From CAYSPT01 sp964432985 (GTDB lineage: Bacteria; Muiribacteriota; CAYSPT01): a stretch of DNA of 64,000 nucleotides. The notes below the pieces were generated by a model. It ran no database searches and had not been told where the DNA came from. It worked only from the letters and a program-made list of their open reading frames with translations. This document shows positions 34,420-42,725 of the stretch, piece after piece (within the stretch, counting starts at the first letter, position 1; each line of letters opens with the position of its first letter). The position numbers were made by a program, and so were the translations under genes. Where the stretch lies: positions 1 to 64,000 of the forward strand of contig CAYSPT010000020.1 in assembly GCA_964432985.1 (NCBI GenBank). The letters are read 5' to 3'.

Positions 34420-35475
34420 TCAGTCTTCCTTACTGGCACCTGCCGTGGTGGCAGAAGCTGCATCAGGGGCCGCGCGCCCGTTTCCTTCAAAATCCTGGTA
34501 AGCCAGAATAATTTTCTGGACAAGGTCATGCCTTACGACATCCTTCTCTGTCAAGTATACAAACTTAATTTGATCTATCTCATTGAGGACACGCTGTATT
34601 TCATTGAGTCCGGAATACGTCCCCCTGGGCAAATCGACCTGGGTGATATCTCCGGTGATAATAGTTTTTGTTCCAAATCCCAGCCTGGTGAGAAACATTT
34701 TCATCTGTTTCGACGTCGTATTCTGTGCTTCATCGAGAATAACTACAGAGTCGTTAAGGGTACGTCCGCGCATGTATGCCAGGGGGGCGATTTCGATTAC
34801 TCCCCGTTCCCGGTAGCGGAAAAATTTTTCTGCATCCATCATGTCAAAAATGGCATCGTACAACGGCTTGAAGTAGGGATCTATCTTTTCAAGAAAATCG
34901 CCCGGTAAAAATCCCAGCGTCTCTCCGGCTTCAACCGCCGGACGAACGAGTATGACCCGGCTGACTTCCTGAGCTTTGAGGGCCGCCACTGCCATAGCTA
35001 CAGCAAGATAGGTTTTTCCCGTACCGGCCGGGCCGATACAGATAACAATATCATTTCTCCGCACCGCCTGGACATACTTTTTTTGGCCAATGGTCCGCGG
35101 TCTGAGTGGGATTCCTTTTGAGGTAGTCAGAACGATGTCGGAAAAGGCTGAATCGAGTTCCTTCTCTCCCCGGCTGAATACGATATCAGCAACATACTCG
35201 ACATCGGACCGGGAAATACGCCCACCAGAACGGTAGATTTTCTTCAACTCCTCGAAAAGAATTTTTACCCGGAAAACAAGATTTTTTTCGCCTTTAATGA
35301 TAATGGTATTTCCGCGGGGTATAAGCTGAACATCGAACTTACTCCGTATGGAGGAAAGGTGTATGTCCGTTTGACCGAGAATTCCCAAGACCTCCTGCTG
35401 ATCAGACATAGTGATTCTGGCGGTGATAATCTGTCCGTTTCCGCCAGCGTTACTTTTTTCGGTGTTACTGCTCAC
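34420..35475 (-). CDS. phoH: PhoH family ATPase
   Basis: A 351-residue PhoH-like protein. The N-terminal region with IIIKGEKNLVFRVKILFEEL is a KH-like fold; the ATPase has Walker A GPAGTGKTYLAVAMA near 150, VRPAVEAGETLGFLPGD, Walker B VVILDEAQNTT and TGDITQVDLPRG. An Ala/Thr-rich tail of about 15 residues is added. PhoH acts with YbeY in RNA metabolism in several bacteria. The start overlaps the RbgA-like gene stop (ATGA). Confidence 0.95.
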   Translation of the reverse strand: MSSNTEKSNAGGNGQIITARITMSDQQEVLGILGQTDIHLSSIRSKFDVQLIPRGNTIIIKGEKNLVFRVKILFEELKKIYRSGGRISRSDVEYVADIVFSRGEKELDSAFSDIVLTTSKGIPLRPRTIGQKKYVQAVRRNDIVICIGPAGTGKTYLAVAMAVAALKAQEVSRVILVRPAVEAGETLGFLPGDFLEKIDPYFKPLYDAIFDMMDAEKFFRYRERGVIEIAPLAYMRGRTLNDSVVILDEAQNTTSKQMKMFLTRLGFGTKTIITGDITQVDLPRGTYSGLNEIQRVLNEIDQIKFVYLTEKDVVRHDLVQKIILAYQDFEGNGRAAPDAASATTAGASKED

Positions 35476-36293
35476 GGTTTTCCATCCTCGTCTTCACACT
35501 TCTCCATCTCCGGACGCTCCAGGGAGCAGCGTCCGAGCGTCCCTCTTCGGAACATCCCCAGCAAAGCCCTGGCAGCGCGGTGATGGTCGGGTAGTCCCCC
35601 GGGAAGAAGAAAACCCTTCCGCTTGGCCAAAGCTTCGAGCACCTCTTCTTCCGTTTGGGGCATTTCATCGGTACCAATTACCTCCAGCAATGCTCGAACC
35701 TGCTGTTCGGGTAAACGATCCAGCAGGAGGTAGCAAATGTCCTCCGCACCCAGCGTCTTTACCGGAACTGAACCGGTAATAGCCAGTGTTTTACGGACCT
35801 CATCATCGGTTCGGGGACTGAGAATACCGGGAGTGTCAAGCAGTTCGAGATTGCGTGACACGGCGATCCACTGGGGGCCGCGCGTAACTCCGGGGACTGC
35901 TCCAACCCTGGTTCTTTTGACCGGTGACAGTCTGTTAATCAACGATGATTTCCCGGTATTCGGTACACCAACTATCATAACCCGCAACGGACACCGTCCC
36001 GAAGGAAGAGCCCGGCGCCGGCTTCGACCTGTACGGGTTCGGGCCGTTTTCAAAAGGTATTTACGCAACAATGAAACGCCTTTGCCGTGTTTGAGGTCCA
36101 TGGAAAAAGCTTTCAAGCCATGCCTGCTCAAAACATGACACCACGCAGAGGTTACACGCGGCGAAGCCAGGTCTGCCTGAGAGAAAACAACCACCCGCTT
36201 TTTCCCGGCGGCGATACGCTCAAACATAGGATCCTCACAGCTTGCTGGAACCCGTGCATCCCTTACTTCGATAAGGAGATCCACCATGCGCAC
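35472..36293 (-). CDS. rbgA: RbgA/YlqF-like circularly permuted GTPase, N-terminally altered
   Basis: A 273-residue circularly permuted GTPase of the RbgA type: MVDLLIEVRDARVPASCEDP, the G4 position reads VFSQADLASP instead of NKAD, then G1 GVPNTGKSSLINRL, G2-region PGVTRGPQW and G3 LLDTPGILSP. RbgA completes the 50S subunit. The family N-terminus with WFPGHM is absent. The frame continues upstream for 22 codons to an ATG at 36359 but is broken by an in-frame TGA at 36332-36330. GTG 36293 or ATG 36287 are the only starts after it, and neither has a clear ribosome binding site. Gene order supports orthology with ylqF. Function may be weakened. Confidence 0.8.
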   Translation of the reverse strand: MRMVDLLIEVRDARVPASCEDPMFERIAAGKKRVVVFSQADLASPRVTSAWCHVLSRHGLKAFSMDLKHGKGVSLLRKYLLKTARTRTGRSRRRALPSGRCPLRVMIVGVPNTGKSSLINRLSPVKRTRVGAVPGVTRGPQWIAVSRNLELLDTPGILSPRTDDEVRKTLAITGSVPVKTLGAEDICYLLLDRLPEQQVRALLEVIGTDEMPQTEEEVLEALAKRKGFLLPGGLPDHHRAARALLGMFRRGTLGRCSLERPEMEKCEDEDGKP

Positions 36294-36372
36294 ATAGGAG
36301 AGTAATTGGTCTTCCCCAGTTTTCAGTTCTCAGATCACCTGCCCGGCTGCAGCGGTCATAAAGCCGCCACGC

Positions 36373-37143
36373 TTACTTGATACGTCCAATACGCTTAAGC
36401 GGCCAGTAAATAGCAATGGCCTTTCCCTTCACATGACTGGAGGGAAGTACCTTCCAGAATCTGCTGTCCTCGCTGTTGTCACGATTGTCGCCCATCATGA
36501 AGTAGTAGCTCATCGCGAACGTATACGAATCAGCCGCTTTCCCGTCGATCAAAATAGATCCATCGGCGGTTATCTCCAGATCATGTCCTTCGTACTCCTC
36601 TATTATATTCCGATAACGGCTTATGTTTTCGAGACTGAGAGCAACTGTGCTTCCCTTGAGTGGCACCTGAAGTGACGGCATATTGTCCCTTAGTCCTCGT
36701 GGATGGTCATTGGTAAAGATTGACGAATCCATGTACTTGACCCCGGGAGGGTTGCATAACGGATTGCCATTTACATAAAGAACCTTGTTCTTGACCTCGA
36801 CGACATCTCCCTGCAGCCCCACGCACCGCTTAATAAAGTCCCTGCCCGGCGACCGGGGTGATTTGAACACGATAATATCACCACGATTCACCGTTTTGGC
36901 GGAGTACATATATTTGTTGACGAGTATCCGGTCGTTGGGGAAAAGCGTGTCCTCCATCGAACTGGAGGGTATATAGAACGCCTGCAGGATAAATGTCCTG
37001 ATTATCAGGGCCAGAATAAGAGCGATGGCCAGAGTCTCGATAATTTCACGTAAGACTCTGGCACTTCTCCCTATCATCGGATCTTCATCCGAAACCTGTG
37101 GTTGGTGACTATTCTCAGATGGGTTGTTATCAGACACGTCCAT
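36373..37143 (-). CDS. lepB: signal peptidase I
   Basis: A 256-residue type I signal peptidase. One membrane helix (IETLAIALILALIIRTFILQ) is followed by IPSSSMEDTL with the catalytic Ser, RDFIKRCVG with the catalytic Lys, and MGDNRDNSEDSRFW (box E). The insertion between the Lys box and box E is long, as in larger bacterial LepB. It acts outside the membrane to cut Sec and Tat signal peptides. Located between rplS and the RbgA gene, as in Bacillota. Confidence 0.96.
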   Translation of the reverse strand: MDVSDNNPSENSHQPQVSDEDPMIGRSARVLREIIETLAIALILALIIRTFILQAFYIPSSSMEDTLFPNDRILVNKYMYSAKTVNRGDIIVFKSPRSPGRDFIKRCVGLQGDVVEVKNKVLYVNGNPLCNPPGVKYMDSSIFTNDHPRGLRDNMPSLQVPLKGSTVALSLENISRYRNIIEEYEGHDLEITADGSILIDGKAADSYTFAMSYYFMMGDNRDNSEDSRFWKVLPSSHVKGKAIAIYWPLKRIGRIK

Positions 37144-37155
37144 GCCAGTAGTTGA

Positions 37156-37503
37156 CTATCTCGTGTCCTTTCTCTTAACCCGGGCGGCCTTACCCTTGCG
37201 TTCCCTCAGGTAATAGAGCTTTCCACGCCGCACTTTCCCCTTTTCAACCAGCTCAATTTTAGCGAGACTGGGAGAATGGACGGGAAAAACCCGCTCGACT
37301 CCGATACCGTAGGAAAGCTTGCGGACGGTAAACGTCTCGTTTACACCGCTTCCATGCCTTCCCAGGACAGTTCCCTCGAAGATCTGAATACGTTCCTTGG
37401 TGCCTTCAACAACCCTCAAATGAACCTTGACTGTATCGCCGGGTTGAAATGAAGGGATATCGGTCCGCATTTGTTCCTTTCCAAGCTCATAAAGCATATC
37501 CAT
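37156..37503 (-). CDS. rplS: 50S ribosomal protein L19
   Basis: A complete 115-residue L19: FQPGDTVKVHLRVVEGTKER, IFEGTVLGRHGSGVNETFTVRK, FPVHSPSLAKIELVEKGKVR and AKLYYLRERKGKAARVKRK-like end. Sits at the 30S-50S interface. ATG with GAGGAGG upstream, 68 bases after trmD. Confidence 0.97.
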   Translation of the reverse strand: MDMLYELGKEQMRTDIPSFQPGDTVKVHLRVVEGTKERIQIFEGTVLGRHGSGVNETFTVRKLSYGIGVERVFPVHSPSLAKIELVEKGKVRRGKLYYLRERKGKAARVKRKDTR

Positions 37504-37570
37504 GACTTAGTTGTCCTCCTCTAATTTTCCAAACAATGACAAAGTTTGCACATTCTACTATAGTTGTTAT

Positions 37571-38323
37571 CTAATATTCAAGCTTTAAACCCTTTTCATC
37601 AACGATTTTCCGCAGGAACAGGCGGTCTTTTTCATCCAGAACCACTTCCTGAAGGAGGTCAGGCCGCCTGAGACAGGTTTGCCTGAGTGCCTCTTTTCGA
37701 CGGTAGATCATAATTTCTTCGTGGTTTCCCGACAGGAGAACCTCCGGCACTTCCAAGTCTCTGAAGCAGCGGGGCCGCGTGTAATGCGGGTGATCGAGTA
37801 TTCCGCTGGTGAATGAATCCAGATCGGGAGAATCGGGATTACCGAGCACTCCCGGAACTAGCCGGGTGACGGCATCACACACAACCAGAGCTGCCGGTTC
37901 TCCACCGGTTAAAACATAATCTCCGATAGAAATCTCCAGTGGGTTCAAGCATTTTCGCACCCGTTCGTCAATACCACGATAATGACCGCATACAACGATC
38001 AGGTGCTGTTTGTTTGCCAGTTCCACCGCCAGTTGCTGGTTAAAGCATCTTCCCATGGGGGTCAGCAGCACAACAATTGTATCCACGGTTTCATCGGTGA
38101 GTGACTCCACACCGGCTACAATCGGTTCGGGTTTCATCACCATCCCGGCGCCCCCCCCATAAGGATAATCATCCGTCACCCGGTGCTTGCCTTCGGCAAA
38201 GTCCCTCAAATTGACCACGTTGAGCTTCACCAGATCTCTGTCTGAAGCTATCTTGAGCATACTCTCGTTCAGGGGGCCACTGAAGAACTCCGGAAAAAGT
38301 GTGAGTATATCTATTCGTAACAT
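37571..38323 (-). CDS. trmD: tRNA (guanine-N1)-methyltransferase
   Basis: A complete 250-residue TrmD that makes m1G37 in tRNA. It shows DILTLFPEFFSGPLNESML, DYPYGGGAGMVMKPEP, VVCGHYRGIDERV and ISIGDYVLTGGEPAALVVCD, the SAM-binding trefoil knot signatures. Its start overlaps the rimM stop by one base (TGATG). Confidence 0.97.
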   Translation of the reverse strand: MLRIDILTLFPEFFSGPLNESMLKIASDRDLVKLNVVNLRDFAEGKHRVTDDYPYGGGAGMVMKPEPIVAGVESLTDETVDTIVVLLTPMGRCFNQQLAVELANKQHLIVVCGHYRGIDERVRKCLNPLEISIGDYVLTGGEPAALVVCDAVTRLVPGVLGNPDSPDLDSFTSGILDHPHYTRPRCFRDLEVPEVLLSGNHEEIMIYRRKEALRQTCLRRPDLLQEVVLDEKDRLFLRKIVDEKGLKLEY

Positions 38324-38865
38324 CAGTCAAAACCATTAATCAGGTCAACAACCATCGTATTGCCGGAAACATCCACCGACTTCACGAATTGTTTCACAAA
38401 TGGAAGCAGGAAAGTCCCCTTTTCCTCCACCCGTTCTATCTCCAACAGGTCCTCGTCCCGGACTGAATACGTGTCAATAACCGAGCCCAGTACCTTCCCG
38501 GTCAAGTCGACAACCTGCATACCAAGCAACTGAAACGGGTAGAAATCATCATCGGGTAGAGGCGGTAGTGCGCTTCCGGGAATGGTTATCAGGTACCCCT
38601 TGAGAGCTTCTGCATCTTTCCTGTCGGCGCACTCCTCGAAATTCAGGACAAAGCGTGCTCCACGCTGACCCACCGAGCGCACGTGAACATACTGAATCTG
38701 GTCACCACGCTGAAGACGCACCCGTCCAAGTTCACCATACCGTTCAGGAAAATCAGTCAGCGTGTATACATTCACCGCACCTTTTAAACCAACAGGTCTG
38801 GTAATTTTACCGATAACAATCCATTCCGGACAGCGATGGTCAGGAATTTCTGATTTCGACGACAT
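38323..38865 (-). CDS. rimM: 16S rRNA processing protein RimM
   Basis: A 180-residue RimM with VIGKITRPVGLKGAVNVYTLTD-type N-domain, and a PRC-barrel: FYPFQLLGMQVVDLTGKVLG, LLEIERVEEKGTFLLPFVKQ. Assists 30S head assembly through S19. Overlaps the YlqD gene by 26 bases and is coupled to trmD. Confidence 0.95.
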   Translation of the reverse strand: MSSKSEIPDHRCPEWIVIGKITRPVGLKGAVNVYTLTDFPERYGELGRVRLQRGDQIQYVHVRSVGQRGARFVLNFEECADRKDAEALKGYLITIPGSALPPLPDDDFYPFQLLGMQVVDLTGKVLGSVIDTYSVRDEDLLEIERVEEKGTFLLPFVKQFVKSVDVSGNTMVVDLINGFD

Positions 38866-39310
38866 TCCCGTCCTTTATGACGATCTCCGTCTTGGTGAGG
38901 AGATCATAGAAACTATCTCCCTCGCTGATAAAGATCGGACTGTCGATAGTGCCCTGGAGATATTCGGAATCTAATTCCAGATTAACAATCTCTTCGCGCT
39001 TGCGGGTGAACTGCTGATGCATACCTTTGAGGCGCTCCCGTTCGACTTCAAGCTGCCGGGCCGCCATCTGGTCCTTTGGGCTCTGGCCGCTTCGGAGCGA
39101 GATTCTTTTCTTCTCAAATTCCAGCTGCTGCAGCCTGGTTTCAGCCTGCTGGGTGGAATTACTGAGTTCGTCGAGCAATTTCTTTTTGAATTCCTCGGTC
39201 ACTATCGCTTTGACGAGCACCTTCCGGATAATGGTTATACCGTTTTTACTTGACTCTTCCACTCGATCGTCATCCTTGCTATATAATCCCGAATAATTCG
39301 GGATAATCAA
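38840..39310 (-). CDS. YlqD-like coiled-coil protein
   Basis: A small protein (156 residues from the TTG given) lying exactly where Bacillus ylqD lies, between the KH protein and rimM. It has ITIIRKVLVKAIVTEEFKKK at the start of the family-like part, a Gln/Glu/Arg-rich coiled coil in the middle and a C-terminal beta-like segment (IFISEGDSFYDLLTKTEIVI). Function unknown in the family. The start is uncertain: the TTG at 39310 reads through a 19 bp palindrome, while a GTG at 39262 would begin just before the conserved part. Confidence 0.7.
   Translation of the reverse strand: MIIPNYSGLYSKDDDRVEESSKNGITIIRKVLVKAIVTEEFKKKLLDELSNSTQQAETRLQQLEFEKKRISLRSGQSPKDQMAARQLEVERERLKGMHQQFTRKREEIVNLELDSEYLQGTIDSPIFISEGDSFYDLLTKTEIVIKDGNVVEIRNS
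39286..39304. repeat. 19 bp palindrome with GAATAATTC core
   Basis: ATCCCGAAT-A-ATTCGGGAT is a perfect inverted repeat next to the KH gene stop, inside the extreme 5' end of the YlqD frame. It shares its core with palindromes at 25915 and 31697. Confidence 0.7.
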
Positions 39311-39311
39311 C

Positions 39312-39542
39312 CTACTGAAGAATCTCCAGCATTACTTTTTTGCCGTCCCTGGTGACAATTGCTTTCATCACCGATCGTATGGCATTGATTGTCCGCCCTT
39401 TCTTGCCGATGACCTTACCGACGTCGTCCGGGTGAACACGGAGTTCGAAAACCAGCATTTTCTCTCCCTCGACACATTTCAAGTCCACCTGGTCAGGATT
39501 ATCTACCAGAGAGTGAACGATCATCATCAAGAGTTCCTTCAT
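39312..39542 (-). CDS. khpA: KH-domain RNA-binding protein (KhpA/YlqC)
   Basis: A 76-residue single KH domain with DDVGKVIGKKGRTINAIRSV, the GxxG loop being GKKG, and KKVMLEIL at the end. KhpA-type proteins bind RNA and affect cell division and elongation in other bacteria. ATG chosen over a TTG one codon earlier. It follows rpsP by 37 bases. Confidence 0.93.
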   Translation of the reverse strand: MKELLMMIVHSLVDNPDQVDLKCVEGEKMLVFELRVHPDDVGKVIGKKGRTINAIRSVMKAIVTRDGKKVMLEILQ

Positions 39543-39579
39543 CAAGTATTCTCTCCCTCAAATTAATAAGCAGACTCCT

Positions 39580-39843
39580 TTAAGAAACAGAATCCTGCCC
39601 GGCCGCTTTCTTCGCTTGTTTTATGAGACTTTTCACGGTCTCAGACACTTTGGCGCCTTTGGAAATCCATTTTTCCACACCATCCAGGTCCACCTTGATC
39701 GTCGGCGGATCGGTCTTTGGCGTGTAATGACCAAGTATCTCTAAAAACCGTCCGTCCCTGGGCATTCTGGAATCCGTCGCAACGATGCGGTAATGCGGAT
39801 TATTCTTGTTGCCGGCTCTTCTCAACCGAATGCTGACTGCCAC
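39580..39843 (-). CDS. rpsP: 30S ribosomal protein S16
   Basis: A complete 87-residue S16: VSIRLRRAGNKNNPHYRIVA, DSRMPRDGRFLEILGHYTPK and AKVSETVKSLIKQAKKAAG. GTG start with GAGGAGGT 8 bases upstream. First of the ribosomal genes after ffh. Confidence 0.97.
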   Translation of the reverse strand: MAVSIRLRRAGNKNNPHYRIVATDSRMPRDGRFLEILGHYTPKTDPPTIKVDLDGVEKWISKGAKVSETVKSLIKQAKKAAGQDSVS

Positions 39844-39875
39844 CAGATTTCACCTCCTCGAATGTTTATTCCTAA

Positions 39876-39912
39876 GTAGTAACGTCTACTAGAGTAGTAA
39901 CGTCTACATAGT
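39876..39912. repeat. short direct repeat between ffh and rpsP
   Basis: AGTAGTAACGTCTAC occurs twice in tandem with a period of 20 bases in the 82-base gap. Purpose unknown. Confidence 0.6.
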
Positions 39913-39925
39913 AATCCAACACGGT

Positions 39926-41266
39926 TCATCCAAACGGAAACATTCCAGGACCGAGTTTCATAGGGCCGGTCATGGAAGTCATTTTCTTCATCAACTTTTT
40001 CATCTCCTGAAACTGCTTGAGCAGCCGGTTTATCTCTGAAACGGTAGTGCCGCTTCCAGATGCAATCCGCCGCCGACGGGACCCGCAAATAACACCGGGA
40101 TCGTTGCGTTCACCGGGTGTCATGGACAGGATAATCGCTTCGATCCTCTTGAGTTGACGATCATCAACTTTGAAACCTTTCATTTTTCTGGCCATGGAAG
40201 AAAACCCGGGAACCATATCCATTAGCTGGTCCAGCGGCCCAAGTTTCTTCATCTGCTGCAACTGCTCGAGAAAATCCTGAAGAGAAAAATCCATTTTTCT
40301 CAGCTTTTGTTCAAGTTCCCTGGCTTTTTCCTGGTCGACGGTGGTTTCTACCTTGTCGATCAGCGTGAGAATATCTCCCATACCAAGGATACGCGAAGCC
40401 ATTCGATCGGGATAAAAGGGTTCGATGGCGTCGATCTTTTCCCCCAGACCTACGAACTTGATGGGTTTCCCGGTAACCGCCCTGATGGATAGAGCAGCCC
40501 CTCCCCTGGCATCACCGTCCAGTTTAGTCAGGACTGTACCGTCGATAGCAAGCCGCCGATTGAACTCGGTGGCCACGTTTACTGCATCCTGGCCCGTGGT
40601 GGCGTCAGCGACCAGAAGCGTCTCTGAGGGCGGGACTTCTGCTATCAATCCCTCGAGTTCCTGCATGAGTTCCTCGTTAACGTGTAGCCGGCCCGCCGAG
40701 TCAACAAGCACGACATCGTTCCCTGCGGCGGAAGCGTTGCGTAATGCCGCTTTTACAATATCCACCACCTTGTGTCCCTCTCCCATCTGGAACACCGGAA
40801 TCCCGCTTTGTTCTCCGAGAACCTGCAGTTGCTTGATAGCCGCAGGGCGATAGATGTCCGCCGCCACCATGAGAGGCTTATTTCCTTTGCTCTGAAGGTG
40901 GACCGCCAGCTTGGCACAGGTCGTGGTCTTACCCGACCCATTAAGACCGACCAGAAGGAGTACCGCCGGGCGTTTGTCTCCCAGATCGAGCTTCTGAACC
41001 GTGCTGCCCATAACAACAACCAGCTCATCCCTGACCACCTTGATTACTTGCTGGGCGGGAGTAAGACTTTGCATTACTTCCTGGCCTAAAGCCCGTTCCC
41101 GCACCTTTTTTACGAATTCCTTTACTACTTTGAAATTGACATCCGCTTCGAGCAAAGCAAGCTTAACCTCACGCATGACTGTCTTGATGTCCTGCTCGGA
41201 AACCTTACCCCGTCTCCTGAGCGAAGAAAAAATATCCTCCAGTCTCGAGGTCAAAGCCTGAAACAC
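39926..41266 (-). CDS. ffh: signal recognition particle protein Ffh
   Basis: A 446-residue SRP54. N domain FQALTSRLEDIFSSLRRRGK; G domain with GLNGSGKTTTCAKLA, DSAGRLHVNEELM, TKLDGDARGGAALS and GLGEKIDAIEPF; M domain with the Met-rich KKLGPLDQLMDMVPGF and SGTTVSEINRLLKQFQEMKK. It targets nascent membrane proteins with 4.5S RNA. GTG start with AAGGCGGT upstream. No ylxM precedes it. The 462-base gap upstream has degenerate repeats and a CGGAGC-CTGC-GCTCCG hairpin near 41360, but no clear promoter. Confidence 0.96.
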   Translation of the reverse strand: MFQALTSRLEDIFSSLRRRGKVSEQDIKTVMREVKLALLEADVNFKVVKEFVKKVRERALGQEVMQSLTPAQQVIKVVRDELVVVMGSTVQKLDLGDKRPAVLLLVGLNGSGKTTTCAKLAVHLQSKGNKPLMVAADIYRPAAIKQLQVLGEQSGIPVFQMGEGHKVVDIVKAALRNASAAGNDVVLVDSAGRLHVNEELMQELEGLIAEVPPSETLLVADATTGQDAVNVATEFNRRLAIDGTVLTKLDGDARGGAALSIRAVTGKPIKFVGLGEKIDAIEPFYPDRMASRILGMGDILTLIDKVETTVDQEKARELEQKLRKMDFSLQDFLEQLQQMKKLGPLDQLMDMVPGFSSMARKMKGFKVDDRQLKRIEAIILSMTPGERNDPGVICGSRRRRIASGSGTTVSEINRLLKQFQEMKKLMKKMTSMTGPMKLGPGMFPFG

Positions 41267-41450
41267 GCGTAATCACCGCCTTCAAATCCGGTTTGTCAGG
41301 TTGGCAAACTTTTCGATATGTCCAATGTAACTAACCATTACTGTCATAAATAGAAATAACGGAGCCTGCGCTCCGGCATAGGTATAAACCGTCAAAACTC
41401 CTTCAATGAGTCTATGTCCTTTCCACACTCACATATCAGAGGGTGGGTGG

Positions 41451-41575
41451 TCTAGCAAGAAGTGTATGGAATGCTTCGCGTTCACTGCCGCTGCGCCCAC
41501 TACAATGCTTATCTTCATTCGAAACTGACGTTCCCGCCCTCTAGCAAGAAGCATAGAGAGTAAGGAGTGTAAAAT
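41451..41575. repeat. degenerate member of an intergenic repeat family
   Basis: TCTAGCAAGAAG occurs twice, about 91 bases apart, around a stretch running TTCACTGCCGCTGCGCCCAC to CGTTCCCGCCCT then GCATAGAGAG. That order resembles the repeat cluster at 48843-48960 (TTCATCACCGCTACGCCCAC to GTTGCCGCCCT then GCATAGAAAG). The rest of this gap up to 41728 holds nothing clear. Confidence 0.45.
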
Positions 41576-41728
41576 ATAACAGGAAACAGCCCTTCCTGTC
41601 AACCGGTTGCGCCATTTCCCACTATCTGGTACCATACAACAGTTACCAGCCCGGTTAATTCAAGTATTATCGTAGCAGATTATTGTTTCACTTATGAATT
41701 AATCGGGCTAATAAGGAGCTGATAATTC

Positions 41729-42661
41729 ATGAAATTAGCTGGAAGTCCCCTGATATCCATTATTTTGATCCTGTTTATGTTTATTTTTGCTTTTCCACTT
41801 CCCCTGTTCGCTCAGGACAGTCCTCTCATTACGCGAGTGGATGAGGTAAACGTTTCCAACTGGCCGCACATTGAAGCCGCCGTTACCGTGTATGACCAAC
41901 GGGGCCAAATTGTACACGGTATCGACGAAAAGAACTTTAATGTCTTCATCAACGTCAATGTGACGCCGGTCAAGGTAGTCCCCATGAATCAGCGCAATTA
42001 CATATGTCTGCTGATCGACCGCAGCGGTTCCATGCACCGCAAAATGAAGCAGGTGAAAGAGGCTATCGGAGGATTTCTTTCACACCTGGAAGACCAGGAT
42101 CAGGTCATGATCATGTCATTCGCTGAAAAACCTACGATCGTACATGGTTTTTCTAACGACCGGCAATTGGCGAAGAAATTGGCTCACGGCTTGAGAGGCA
42201 GAGGACCGACCGCTTTTTACGACTCACTGCTTGCAGCCGTTCAGGAAACGTCCAAAATGCCGGGGCGCCGTTGCGTGGTGGCTCTGACCGATGGTAAAGA
42301 CGAATCCAGGCGGTATTCTCCTCAGCTCAGTAAACACGATATCGGTGAAGTGCTGGCGGCAGCACGGTCTCTGAACGTTCCCATTCACACCATCGCTCTT
42401 GGGGAACGGTCCTGTAAAACCCTGCTCCAACGTACTTCTCGTGAAACAAAGGGACAGTATTATTACAGCCCCAACGCCCATCAACTGAAAAAACTCTACG
42501 AACGCATCGCGCTGGAGATACGAGGACAGTACAAACTCGTTTTCGAGTCACCGGTAAAACCAGAGGTACCCAATTTGCGGCAGGTCATTATCGATACGCA
42601 TATTGAAGATGCTGTAGGCAGGGGCACGAAGTGGTATAGCCCGGTCATCAAGGAACATTGA
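41729..42661 (+). CDS. secreted von Willebrand factor A domain protein
   Basis: A 310-residue exported protein. The signal peptide ends near FPLPLFA. A beta-rich segment (EVNVSNWPHIEAAVTVYDQR) leads to a vWA domain with a complete MIDAS: DRSGSMHRK, GPTAFYDSLLAA and LTDGKDE. Ends with QYKLVFESPVKPEV. Such VWFA-related proteins bind protein or surface ligands with a divalent ion. AAGGAG 10 bases upstream of the ATG. Single gene facing the HEAT-repeat gene. Confidence 0.88.
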   Translation: MKLAGSPLISIILILFMFIFAFPLPLFAQDSPLITRVDEVNVSNWPHIEAAVTVYDQRGQIVHGIDEKNFNVFINVNVTPVKVVPMNQRNYICLLIDRSGSMHRKMKQVKEAIGGFLSHLEDQDQVMIMSFAEKPTIVHGFSNDRQLAKKLAHGLRGRGPTAFYDSLLAAVQETSKMPGRRCVVALTDGKDESRRYSPQLSKHDIGEVLAAARSLNVPIHTIALGERSCKTLLQRTSRETKGQYYYSPNAHQLKKLYERIALEIRGQYKLVFESPVKPEVPNLRQVIIDTHIEDAVGRGTKWYSPVIKEH

Positions 42662-42725
42662 TCTACTACCACCCCAGGATCTAAACGCACCCCGATTTTA
42701 ATCAGGAAGCTGCGATTATAAGTGT

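Noticed and set aside
36330..36359. TGA recoded as a sense codon in the RbgA-like gene
   Set aside because: Several well-defined genes in the window (for example the first pilin and addB) end in TGA, so it is a stop here; a nonsense change or alternative start is simpler.
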